Origin: Eudoraea sp.
Lineage (GTDB): Bacteria; Bacteroidota; Bacteroidia; Flavobacteriales; Flavobacteriaceae
Length of the DNA stretch: 5,080 nt
Assembly: GCA_013042925.1 (NCBI GenBank)
Contig: JABDPH010000403.1
Span: forward strand, 1-5,080
Direction of reading: 5' to 3'
Position 1 is the first letter of the stretch. The number at the start of each line of letters is the position of its first letter. The position numbers and the translations under genes were made by a program. This document shows, piece after piece, positions 1 to 5,080 of the stretch. The notes beneath the pieces were generated by a model that ran no database searches, was not told the DNA's origin, and saw only the letters and a list, made by a program, of their open reading frames with translations.

Positions 1-632
1 GACTATATGAGTCCATAAATAAATTTTATCATTTTATAATTAACTATGATCCCGCTGTTCTTGTGAAAAATGGTCTGCATGACTTTACTACAAATGTTAC
101 TGAAATGACAGCTGTTTTACGTGGTAAAATTCGCGGTACATTATTGCACAATGAAGCTTATGCGATAATAATGATGGGCGTAAATATTGAAAGAGCTACG
201 CAGATTATTCGAATGATAAATGCCAAATATCGCGACGCTTTGGAAGCTCAGGGAAGCTATGGTGATAAGTTCAGCAATAGTTTTGAATGGACTACCTTGT
301 TAAAATGCGCCGAATCTTATGATATGATGAGACGGTTGTATAAAAAACCCCCGAACAGTATCTCAACTTTGGAATTCTTGATTTTAAACCCAAACTGCCC
401 AAGATCTATTATGAATAGCCTGAACCAGGTTTATAAACATATAAGGGATTTGGACACAAGCAAACACTACAATAAAAATGCTACGGCATTCCTGGTTGGT
501 AAAGTAAGATCGGAATATGAATATAAACACATTGAAGAAATTGAAGGGGATATTCAGAATTTTATTGAAGATATACTTAGTAGCCTGGTGCAAATAAGCA
601 CAAAAATGGAAAAGGAGTATTTCAACTACTAA
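1..632 (+). CDS. Alpha-E domain (DUF403) protein, C-terminal part, 5' end outside window
   Basis: The reading frame is open from base 3 and gives 209 residues before TAA at 630-632. Family members are usually a little over 300 residues, so roughly the first third is missing. Seen: a predominantly helical protein with the family-like segments KFYHFI near the left edge, GLHDFTT, LRGKIRGTLLHNEAYAIIMMG, NIERATQIIRMI and the late block LEFLILNPNCPRSI. These match the alpha-E pattern (helical repeats with a Gly-x-x-hydrophobic-ERA motif and a 'FL..NP..PRS' motif). Known for the family: alpha-E proteins are encoded next to a circularly permuted ATP-grasp enzyme and a transglutaminase-like protein, in operons predicted to make or modify peptides; their biochemical activity is not established. 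Here the transglutaminase follows after 43 bases. A GTG at 63 lies inside the conserved domain and is not the start. Family call is fairly sure; function is inferred only. Confidence 0.88.
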   Translation, partial: LYESINKFYHFIINYDPAVLVKNGLHDFTTNVTEMTAVLRGKIRGTLLHNEAYAIIMMGVNIERATQIIRMINAKYRDALEAQGSYGDKFSNSFEWTTLLKCAESYDMMRRLYKKPPNSISTLEFLILNPNCPRSIMNSLNQVYKHIRDLDTSKHYNKNATAFLVGKVRSEYEYKHIEEIEGDIQNFIEDILSSLVQISTKMEKEYFNY

Positions 633-675
633 AATGATTTTCTATCACCTACCTTAGTACGACTATATAATACTT

Positions 676-1536
676 ATGTCATTAAAATATTCCATTGTTT
701 ATAGCGCTGAAAACCATTATGATACATGGATAGCAGACGCGCACTGGCAATTCCTGATCATTCCTGAGGAGAATGATACACAAACTCATATCAAAATAGA
801 TTTTAAAAACTCCGTTCATGCTATTAATGAGGATTCCTTAAACGGTTATGGTTTTAAAACTATCCGTGTGCAACCAAGGGAAAAGTTTAAAGACATTTCT
901 TTTGAAGCCAATTTCAGTTTGATAAAAAAGAAGGTTAACCCTTTTGATTTTACAGATGAGCTTAGCAGGGAACAGGCTTATAAAAAAGTTCAGGAATTGG
1001 AATTTAAAGTGGACTTTGAACCTTTTCTAAGAACAACGCATTTTACGGCCATACCGTCAAGTCATGGTAAAATATTCAGTTTTAATGGATCCAAATCTAT
1101 TTTTGAAAACCTTCAGGATCTCAATCAGTGGGTTTTTAATCACCTCTATTACACAACCAATGCTACGGATGTGAATACTACTCTGACAGAAATTATAAGC
1201 AACAGACGTGGGGTTTGTCAGGATTTTGCCCATTTGTTTTGTGCTTTAGCAAAACAAAATGAAATCCCTGCTAGGTATGTTTCGGGTTATCTGCATCAGG
1301 GAAATGGATATTTTGGAGATTCACAAATGCATGCCTGGAGCGAAGCTTATGTTCCCGGCATAGGTTGGTTTGGCTTTGATCCAACGAATAACTTAATTGC
1401 CAATGACAACCATATTAAAGTCTCACATGGAAAAGATTATAATGATTGTTCTCCATTAAAAGGAGTAGTTTACGCAAGTGGAAAAAATAAAACCAAACAT
1501 TCCGTGCAGGTTGTTGCTCAACAGCAGCAGCAATAA
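676..1536 (+). CDS. Transglutaminase-like family protein, alpha-E/ATP-grasp operon type
   Basis: 286 residues. Residues 1-85 resemble the bacterial transglutaminase N-terminal beta domain, and residues about 150-245 are the transglutaminase-like core. The catalytic triad is visible: Cys181 in RRGVCQDFAHLF, His219 in MHAWSEAYVP and Asp235 in WFGFDPTNN. The C-terminal block around 250-265 (HGKDYNDCSPLKGV) matches the family's 'GRDY.D..P..G' signature. No signal peptide is seen, so it is likely cytoplasmic. Family knowledge: such proteins cleave or transfer amide bonds through a thioester; beside alpha-E and ATP-grasp genes they are predicted to process peptides made by the ATP-grasp ligase. The substrate is unknown. 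It follows the alpha-E gene by 43 bases with no visible terminator, so co-transcription is likely. The start at 676 has no Shine-Dalgarno sequence, which is normal for Bacteroidota. The protein ends in five Gln encoded by a short CAG-rich run, outside the conserved domain. It is apparently intact. Confidence 0.9.
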   Translation: MSLKYSIVYSAENHYDTWIADAHWQFLIIPEENDTQTHIKIDFKNSVHAINEDSLNGYGFKTIRVQPREKFKDISFEANFSLIKKKVNPFDFTDELSREQAYKKVQELEFKVDFEPFLRTTHFTAIPSSHGKIFSFNGSKSIFENLQDLNQWVFNHLYYTTNATDVNTTLTEIISNRRGVCQDFAHLFCALAKQNEIPARYVSGYLHQGNGYFGDSQMHAWSEAYVPGIGWFGFDPTNNLIANDNHIKVSHGKDYNDCSPLKGVVYASGKNKTKHSVQVVAQQQQQ

Positions 1537-1549
1537 GAGCAATTGACTT

Positions 1550-1604
1550 AAAAATCAACAAATACCAAATAAAAGATTGTTATTTTTGACTGAAAATTTT
1601 TTTT
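1550..1604 (+). promoter_or_regulatory. AT-rich inverted repeat plus T-run with candidate -7 element ahead of prfB
   Basis: Seen: bases 1550-1561 (AAAAATCAACAA) pair with 1577-1587 (TTGTTATTTTT) with one bulged C at 1556 and a 15-base loop. After a short spacer comes an eight-T run at 1597-1604, just before the prfB ATG. The right arm contains TATTTTTG (1581-1588), an exact fit to the Bacteroidota -7 consensus TAnnTTTG, but no TTTG-type -33 element is found at the usual 17-23 base spacing. It could be a weak terminator for the upstream operon, the prfB promoter, or both. All the pairing is A-T rich and weak, so part of it may be chance. Confidence 0.35.
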
Positions 1605-1605
1605 G

Positions 1606-2701
1606 ATGGTAACAACAGATCAGCAGAAAGATCTTATAGAACGCCTTGGCGCGTTGAGGAGGTATCTTTGACATAGATGCCAAACTAATAGAAATAGAAA
1701 ACGAAGAAGAAAAAACCCTTGCTCCGGATTTTTGGGACGATCCACAAAAAGCACAGCAGCAAATGAAACTTGTACAATCCAAAAAAAAATGGGTTTCAGA
1801 TTTCAAGGCAGCAGAAGGTTTTGTGAATGACCTGGAAATTTTTTTGGAATTTGTTAAGGAAGGGGAAGTATCCGATGAAGAAGTAACCAATCAATACAAT
1901 ATTACCTTAGAGGCTATAGAAAATCTTGAATTCAGAAACATGCTCTCTGAAGAAGGAGATAATATGACCGCAGTTCTTCAAATTACTGCTGGTGCCGGAG
2001 GAACTGAAAGCTGTGACTGGGCTGCCATGCTCATGAGGATGTACATAATGTGGAGTGAAAAAAATGGTTACAAGATTAAGGAACTGAATTATCAGGAAGG
2101 CGATGTAGCAGGTATTAAAACAGTTACCTTAGAAATTGATGGTGAATATGCATTTGGCTGGCTGAAAGGAGAAAACGGTGTTCACAGACTGGTGCGTATT
2201 TCCCCATTCGACAGCAATGCCAAACGGCATACCTCTTTTGCATCAGTGTACGTATATCCATTGGTTGATGATAGTATTGAAATAGAAATAAACCCATCGG
2301 ATATTGAAATTACTACTTCCAGATCTAGTGGAGCTGGCGGACAGAATGTAAATAAGGTAGAAACAAAAGTACAATTGGTACATAAGCCCACCGGCATTCA
2401 AATTTCATGTTCTGATTCCAGGTCGCAGCACGATAACAGAGCTACTGCGCTTAAAATGCTTAAGTCTCAACTATATGAGATTGAGTTGCGCAAAAAACAA
2501 GAAGCCCGCAGCGAAATAGAATCTTCAAAAATGAAGATAGAATGGGGGTCGCAGATAAGAAATTATGTCATGCACCCTTATAAATTAGTAAAAGACGTTC
2601 GTACAGGAAGAGAAACAGGTAATATAGATGCAGTAATGGATGGGCAAATTGATGAATTTTTAAAGGCCTACCTAATGGCCATGGGGCAAAAGGAAGTTTA
2701 G
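1606..2701 (+). CDS. prfB: Peptide chain release factor 2 (RF2), expressed through a +1 programmed frameshift
   Basis: RF2 recognises UGA and UAA stop codons and triggers peptidyl-tRNA hydrolysis on the ribosome. The gene is in two frames. The zero frame starts with ATG at 1606 and encodes 21 residues ending in LRRYL before TGA at 1669-1671. Skipping T1669 joins to GAC at 1670 and an open frame of 343 residues to TAG at 2701. The product is 364 residues, close to E. coli RF2 (365). Seen in the joined product: the coiled N-terminal domain, the SPF stop-codon recognition tripeptide at about 199-201, and GGQ at 244-246 in [15 protein letters not shown]. The residue corresponding to E. coli RF2 position 246 is Ser. 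An ATG at 1763 (residue 53 of the joined protein) would remove the start of domain 1 and is not the true start. The initiation codon has no Shine-Dalgarno sequence, only A/T-rich leader. arsC follows 37 bases after the stop. Identity is very secure. Confidence 0.97.
1657..1672 (+). promoter_or_regulatory. prfB programmed +1 frameshift site with internal SD-like stimulator
   Basis: The sequence reads AGG AGG TAT CTT TGA C. AGGAGGT (1657-1663) is a seven-base match to the anti-Shine-Dalgarno sequence of 16S rRNA. It sits three bases before the CTT slippery codon (1666-1668), followed by the in-frame TGA (1669-1671) and C1672, the weakest UGA termination context. This is the same arrangement as E. 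coli prfB (AGG GGG TAT CTT TGA C). Known mechanism: when RF2 is scarce, UGA is decoded slowly, peptidyl-tRNA-Leu slips forward one base onto UUU, and translation continues at GAC, giving negative autoregulation of RF2. Confidence 0.96.
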
Positions 2702-2738
2702 AAAATCTGGTATAACGATAGAAAAGAAAAAGACAATA

Positions 2739-3083
2739 ATGATAAAAATCTACCACAATCCAAGATGTCGTAAATCCCGGGAGGGTTTGGCTTTAGTTGA
2801 ATCTTCAGGGAAGGATTTTGAAATTATCAACTATCTTGAAGAAGTTCCCTCTAAGGATGAGTTACGCAAAGTCCTAGAATATCTGACTTTGAGTCCTGAA
2901 CAGTTAGTTCGCAAAAATGAAGCAATCTGGAAAGAAAAATTCAAAGGTGAAAACTTATCCGACGATCAAATTATTGATGCAATGCTGGAATATCCCAAAT
3001 TAATTGAACGCCCAATAGTAATTAAAGGAGATAAAGCCGTTATTGGCAGGCCATCCAAAAAAATAATTGAATTGTTGAAGTAG
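2739..3083 (+). CDS. arsC: Arsenate reductase, ArsC (glutaredoxin-dependent) family
   Basis: 114 residues with the thioredoxin-like ArsC/Spx fold. The family reduces arsenate to arsenite through a mixed disulfide with glutaredoxin or glutathione. Seen: the active-site loop IYHNPRCRKSR with nucleophilic Cys10, and the three arginines that line the arsenate site in E. coli ArsC (Arg60, Arg94, Arg107), here Arg58 in LVRKNE, Arg91 in ERPIVI and Arg104 in GRPSK. Keeping all three favours a true ArsC over an Spx-type regulator or YffB-like protein. It is about 25 residues shorter than E. coli ArsC at the C-terminus, which is usual for the short bacterial form. No arsR, arsB or acr3 gene lies beside it; the neighbour is prfB, 37 bases upstream, so it may be expressed by read-through from there. 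The start at 2739 directly precedes the first beta strand (MIKIYHNP) and has only a purine-rich, non-SD leader. The physiological substrate is not proven by sequence. Confidence 0.88.
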   Translation: MIKIYHNPRCRKSREGLALVESSGKDFEIINYLEEVPSKDELRKVLEYLTLSPEQLVRKNEAIWKEKFKGENLSDDQIIDAMLEYPKLIERPIVIKGDKAVIGRPSKKIIELLK

Positions 3084-3110
3084 TGGTAGAAAAATTTATG
3101 ATCCTTTCTT

Positions 3111-3138
3111 AAATTATGATAATAATATTATAATTTTG
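3111..3138 (+). promoter_or_regulatory. Candidate promoter -7 element (TAATTTTG) overlapping an A/T inverted repeat
   Basis: TAATTTTG at 3131-3138 fits the Bacteroidota -7 consensus TAnnTTTG and lies about 80 bases before the start of the secreted-protein gene. The upstream -33 region offers only a poor match (TTTC at 3105-3108, about 22 bases away). The same stretch carries an inverted repeat, AAATTAT (3111-3117) with ATAATTT (3130-3136), made entirely of A-T pairs. That could be a weak arsC terminator, but may just reflect base composition. Confidence 0.4.
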
Positions 3139-3218
3139 TCAAATGGATCAATACCCTAAACAATGATTTAAGTACAAAGCTAAAATCCCTGGTTTAATTT
3201 GAATGAAAAATGACAGTA

Positions 3219-3719
3219 ATGAAGTTGAATTTTAAATATTTTGTAATAGTCCTTTTGCTTTTGGCAGTAATCCCCATAGCTAATGCCCAATACGGTTATA
3301 ATAATGGATATAATAATCAATATAACCGTGGCCGGCAGAGTGTAATACCACGCTCCCCCGAACCTGAACGAAAACCTGAAAATCTTACCGCAGAAGAAAT
3401 AGTAAATAGGGAAATGCCAAGAATAATCGAGGCTATAGAACTAAATGACTTTGAGACGGCTGTAGTCTCTTCTATCCTTACAAAGTATGTACAACAGAGT
3501 ATTGAACTTCAAATTTTAAAGTTACCGCCTGAGAAGACAAAAGAAGCTGCTGAAAAAATACGTAAAAATCAAAAAGAAGAATTGCAAGCTGGTCTTCCGG
3601 AGGATAAATTCAATAAATTAGTTGAACTCCAAAAGCAAGGGTATAAAAAAGTAAAAAAGCAAAAGAAAAAGCAAAAGAAAAAGAAGGATAAAGGGAAATC
3701 TGAAGATTTAGAGAACTAA
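3219..3719 (+). CDS. Uncharacterised secreted helical protein with Tyr/Asn-rich N-terminus and Lys-rich tail
   Basis: I do not recognise a named family. From ATG 3219 the protein has 166 residues. Residues 1-23 form a Sec signal peptide (KLNFK n-region, a long Val/Leu/Ile core, ANA cleavage motif before Gln24) with no lipobox Cys, so a soluble periplasmic or exported protein is expected. Residues 24-38 are a low-complexity YGYNNGYNNQYN segment, 41-54 are Pro-rich, and 57-140 are amphipathic helices (for example LTAEEIVNREMPRIIEAIEL). Residues 143-160 are almost all Lys with some Gln, followed by an acidic SEDLEN end. The LTAEE and LPEDKFNKLVEL segments loosely resemble the Spy/CpxP (LTXXQ) layout of periplasmic proteins; this is an inference from style, not a motif match. 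An in-frame ATG at 3210 would add MTV; 3219 is preferred because it gives a conventional signal peptide. Neither start has an SD sequence. Confidence 0.8.
   Translation: MKLNFKYFVIVLLLLAVIPIANAQYGYNNGYNNQYNRGRQSVIPRSPEPERKPENLTAEEIVNREMPRIIEAIELNDFETAVVSSILTKYVQQSIELQILKLPPEKTKEAAEKIRKNQKEELQAGLPEDKFNKLVELQKQGYKKVKKQKKKQKKKKDKGKSEDLEN
3654..3677 (+). repeat. 12-base tandem duplication encoding KKQK-KKQK
   Basis: AAAAAGCAAAAG occurs twice head to tail (3654-3665 and 3666-3677), in frame with the secreted-protein gene, and builds part of its basic tail. A further A-rich near-copy follows. This is a probable slippage-prone coding microsatellite, so tail length may vary between strains. Confidence 0.7.
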
Positions 3720-3787
3720 GTTCAATAGCCCTTATTTTTTTACATACCCAAAAAGCAAATAGAAAAAAGTTGGTTACCCAAATATAA

Positions 3788-3814
3788 GCTTGCATCAAGC
3801 AGTCTTATTTTATT
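3788..3814 (+). terminator. Possible weak rho-independent terminator
   Basis: GCTTG (3788-3792) and CAAGC (3796-3800) form a five-base-pair stem with a CAT loop, followed by AGTCTTATTTTATT. It lies about 70 bases after the stop of the secreted-protein gene. The stem is short and the T-tract interrupted, so termination activity is uncertain. Confidence 0.3.
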
Positions 3815-3815
3815 C

Positions 3816-4015
3816 TCATTTACCGACTTTTATACCCTCTCTTAATACTTCTAACCTGCCCTGCTTTATCATACGAATAATTTGCTCTAAGGCGCAAACT
3901 TGCCGTTCACTGGAATCCTTACGTCGTTTAAAGAAGATTGTTTCTGGTCTTTAGTTTTTTGTCCCAACTTTGGATCAGGAAGAAATATTTCTAAGTCACG
4001 ATTTATAAATATGGG
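3816..4015 (-). pseudogene. Degraded transposase fragment (IS5/IS1182-like C-terminal region), minus strand
   Basis: Read on the minus strand, 4015-3887 is open for 42 residues with no start codon at its head and ends at TAG. It contains INRD, then PKLGQKTKDQK, then DVRIPVNGKF. These occur in the order and spacing seen in the C-terminal half of many DDE transposases of the IS5/IS1182 type: a 'NR' strand, an 'lsG..LGR..k' linker, a charged helix, and 'R..(I/V)EGKFG' carrying the catalytic Glu. Here the catalytic Glu position appears as Asn (VNGKF), and the usual linker looks shortened. An overlapping minus frame, 3950-3816, is open for a further 44 residues (containing LEQIIRMIKQGR), which may be a frameshifted continuation or chance. 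No terminal inverted repeats or target duplication were recognised. This is a relic at most; the family assignment rests on memory of motifs, not on an alignment. Confidence 0.45.
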
Positions 4016-4058
4016 TCAATATAATCTTCAGAATATAAATTTAATAGAAAGAATAACC

Positions 4059-4063
4059 AGGAG
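4059..4063 (+). promoter_or_regulatory. Shine-Dalgarno-like AGGAG deciding the receptor start
   Basis: AGGAG lies four bases before ATG 4068. It supports this start over an in-frame ATG at 4011, which would give a 19-residue longer n-region and would sit within the transposase-like debris. SD sequences are uncommon before genes in this lineage, and the other starts in the window lack one. Confidence 0.5.
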
Positions 4064-4067
4064 AAAG

Positions 4068-5080
4068 ATGGTTACTTACCAAATTAGAATATTAATTGGT
4101 CTAATTTGTTTATTTAACCATTTGAGTGTGCACTCTCAGAGACCAGATCCAATTAAAATTAGCGGAAAAGTTATTGATTCAGAAACCGGTGAACCCCTTG
4201 AATATGCTACCTTAATTCTACAATCAATACGAAATCCGGAACGTGTTACAGGCGGGTTAACTGACGCCAAAGGCGAGTTTATTGTGGAAGCTTTGCCCGG
4301 CCAATATAACATAAGGATCGAATATATTTCTTACAAAACCTATGAATTCAAAGACCAAAACCTGCGAGAATCGACAGATCTGGGAACCATAGAATTACAA
4401 ATTGATGCTGAGCAATTAGAAGAAGTAGAAGTCCTTGGTGAAAGGACCACAATAGAACTACGTCTTGACAAGAAAATATACAATGTAGGGCAAGATCTTA
4501 CGGTAAGAGGGGGCTCTGTTACTGATGTTTTAGACAATATCCCATCTGTAACAGTAGATGTTGAAGGCAATATTAGCTTGAGAGGAAATGAAAGTGTAAG
4601 GATATTGATCAATGGGAAGCCTTCTGCCTTATCGGGAATTAATCCTGAAACACTGCAGCAACTACCGGCAGAAACTATAGAAAAAGTTGAAGTTATAACA
4701 AATCCATCAGCGCGTTATGATGCTGAAGGCACAGGTGGTATCATTAACATAATTCTCAAACAAGGAAAAAATTCTGGTTTAAACGGATCTGTCAATCTAT
4801 TTGCCGGCTATCCTGATAATTATGGAGGGGCACTCAGTCTAAATCTGAGACGGAAGAAATTTAATTTTTTTATAAATACAACATACAGATACAGAAATGC
4901 TCCAGGTAATGCGCTTTTTGAGCAGGAAAATTTCAATCCTGATGGAAGTACAAATAGTTTTCAGGATGAAATCCGTGATTACCAAAGAGAAAGGAAAGGA
5001 TTTAATAACAATTTTGGGTTTGAAATATTTATTAATCCCTCCACCAGTATAACGAATTCCTTTGTTTACAGGACATCTAA
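4068..5080 (+). CDS. TonB-dependent receptor / outer-membrane beta-barrel family protein, N-terminal part, 3' end outside window
   Basis: 337 complete codons are visible with no stop before the window edge; relatives are usually around 800 residues, so more than half is missing. Seen: a signal peptide at residues 1-24 (hydrophobic ILIGLICLF, cleavage probably near HSQ); a carboxypeptidase-regulatory-like beta-sandwich at about 28-112 (ISGKVIDSETGEPLEYATL, GLTDAKGEFIVEALPGQY); a plug-type domain at about 118-232 (LEEVEVLGE, SVTDVLDNIPSVTVD, ISLRGNESVRILINGKPSAL, IEKVEVITNPSARYDAEG, GIINIILK); then the first barrel strands from about 238, with alternating aromatic residues. This is the Bacteroidota outer-membrane barrel family with an N-terminal carboxypeptidase-regulatory domain. 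Members sit in the outer membrane and are thought to import ligands or act in envelope homeostasis. No SusD-type partner or sigma/anti-sigma pair is in view, so the substrate cannot be inferred. The gene is apparently intact as far as visible. Confidence 0.93.
   Translation, partial: MVTYQIRILIGLICLFNHLSVHSQRPDPIKISGKVIDSETGEPLEYATLILQSIRNPERVTGGLTDAKGEFIVEALPGQYNIRIEYISYKTYEFKDQNLRESTDLGTIELQIDAEQLEEVEVLGERTTIELRLDKKIYNVGQDLTVRGGSVTDVLDNIPSVTVDVEGNISLRGNESVRILINGKPSALSGINPETLQQLPAETIEKVEVITNPSARYDAEGTGGIINIILKQGKNSGLNGSVNLFAGYPDNYGGALSLNLRRKKFNFFINTTYRYRNAPGNALFEQENFNPDGSTNSFQDEIRDYQRERKGFNNNFGFEIFINPSTSITNSFVYRTS

Larger units (their letters stand above)
3720..4067. other. Gene-poor interval between the secreted-protein gene and the receptor gene
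   Basis: There is no intact gene on either strand in these 348 bases. The left part (3720-3815) is A/T-rich with T- and A-runs and one small hairpin near 3788-3800. The middle and right part (3816-4015) carries what looks like decayed minus-strand transposase coding sequence. The last 50 bases are the leader of the receptor gene. No convincing -33/-7 promoter pair is visible; TAAATATG at 4006-4013 is one mismatch from TAnnTTTG but lacks a partner at the usual spacing. Confidence 0.6.

Noticed and set aside
63..65. GTG as start of the alpha-E gene
   Set aside because: The frame is open and conserved-looking to the left edge, and the domain would be cut in the middle; the true start is outside the window.
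664..672. TATATAATA before the transglutaminase gene as a -10 box
   Set aside because: It resembles the proteobacterial -10, not the Bacteroidota TAnnTTTG, and sits too close to the ATG; co-transcription with the alpha-E gene is simpler.
1516..1533. CAA/CAG run at the transglutaminase C-terminus as a repeat element
   Set aside because: Only five codons; too short to call more than a polar tail.
1669..1671. In-frame TGA in prfB as a pseudogene mutation or sequencing error
   Set aside because: The surrounding AGGAGG-TAT-CTT-TGA-C is the canonical programmed frameshift site, and the joined product has normal RF2 length.
1763..1765. ATG as start of a short RF2
   Set aside because: It falls at residue 53 of the joined protein, inside the N-terminal domain; the frame continues back to the frameshift site.
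1555..1890. Minus-strand open frame, Ser/Phe-rich
   Set aside because: It overlaps the 5' part of prfB and has low-complexity shadow composition with no motif.
3610..3798. Minus-strand open frame, Phe/Ala-rich
   Set aside because: It is the antisense of the Lys-rich tail of the secreted protein; the hydrophobicity is an artefact of poly-Lys codons.
3816..3950. Minus-strand 44-codon frame as a small independent gene
   Set aside because: There is no start codon near its beginning, and it overlaps the transposase-like frame; it is treated as part of the relic or as chance.
4340..4612. Minus-strand open frame of 90 codons
   Set aside because: It lies entirely antisense to the receptor plug domain and its Ser/Thr/Leu-rich composition is typical of a shadow.
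1..5080. CRISPR array, tRNA, rRNA or riboswitch
   Set aside because: No regularly spaced repeats, cloverleaf-like segment or recognised riboswitch core was seen on either strand.

Overview
The window looks like a chromosomal segment from a marine-type Flavobacteriaceae member (Bacteroidota). The grounds are AT-rich DNA, starts mostly without a Shine-Dalgarno sequence, candidate TAnnTTTG -7 promoter elements, and a Bacteroidota-type TonB-dependent receptor with a carboxypeptidase-regulatory N-terminal domain. The species cannot be named from the sequence alone.

Layout, all real genes on the + strand: (1) 1-632, the 3' two thirds of an alpha-E (DUF403) protein whose start lies off the left edge; (2) 676-1536, a transglutaminase-like cysteine protease/transferase with an intact Cys-His-Asp triad; (3) 1606-2701, prfB (release factor 2), split by an in-frame TGA at 1669-1671 that is read through by the classical +1 programmed frameshift; (4) 2739-3083, an ArsC-family arsenate reductase with all catalytic residues; (5) 3219-3719, an unrecognised secreted helical protein with a Lys-rich tail; (6) 3720-4067, a gene-poor stretch holding what looks like a decayed minus-strand transposase fragment; (7) 4068-5080, the N-terminal part of a TonB-dependent / outer-membrane beta-barrel receptor that runs off the right edge.

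The first two genes form a known partnership: alpha-E and transglutaminase-like proteins are typically encoded beside a circularly permuted ATP-grasp enzyme, probably just left of the window, in a predicted peptide-forming/peptide-modifying pathway of unknown product. prfB and arsC are separate housekeeping/stress functions that happen to be adjacent. The secreted protein and the receptor are both envelope proteins, but the IS-like debris between them suggests they are not one transcription unit.

No clearly new system was found. The observations most worth checking are the prfB frameshift in a lineage with little SD-led initiation, the orphan amidoligase-type operon at the left edge, the degraded transposase between 3816 and 4015, and the uncharacterised secreted protein.
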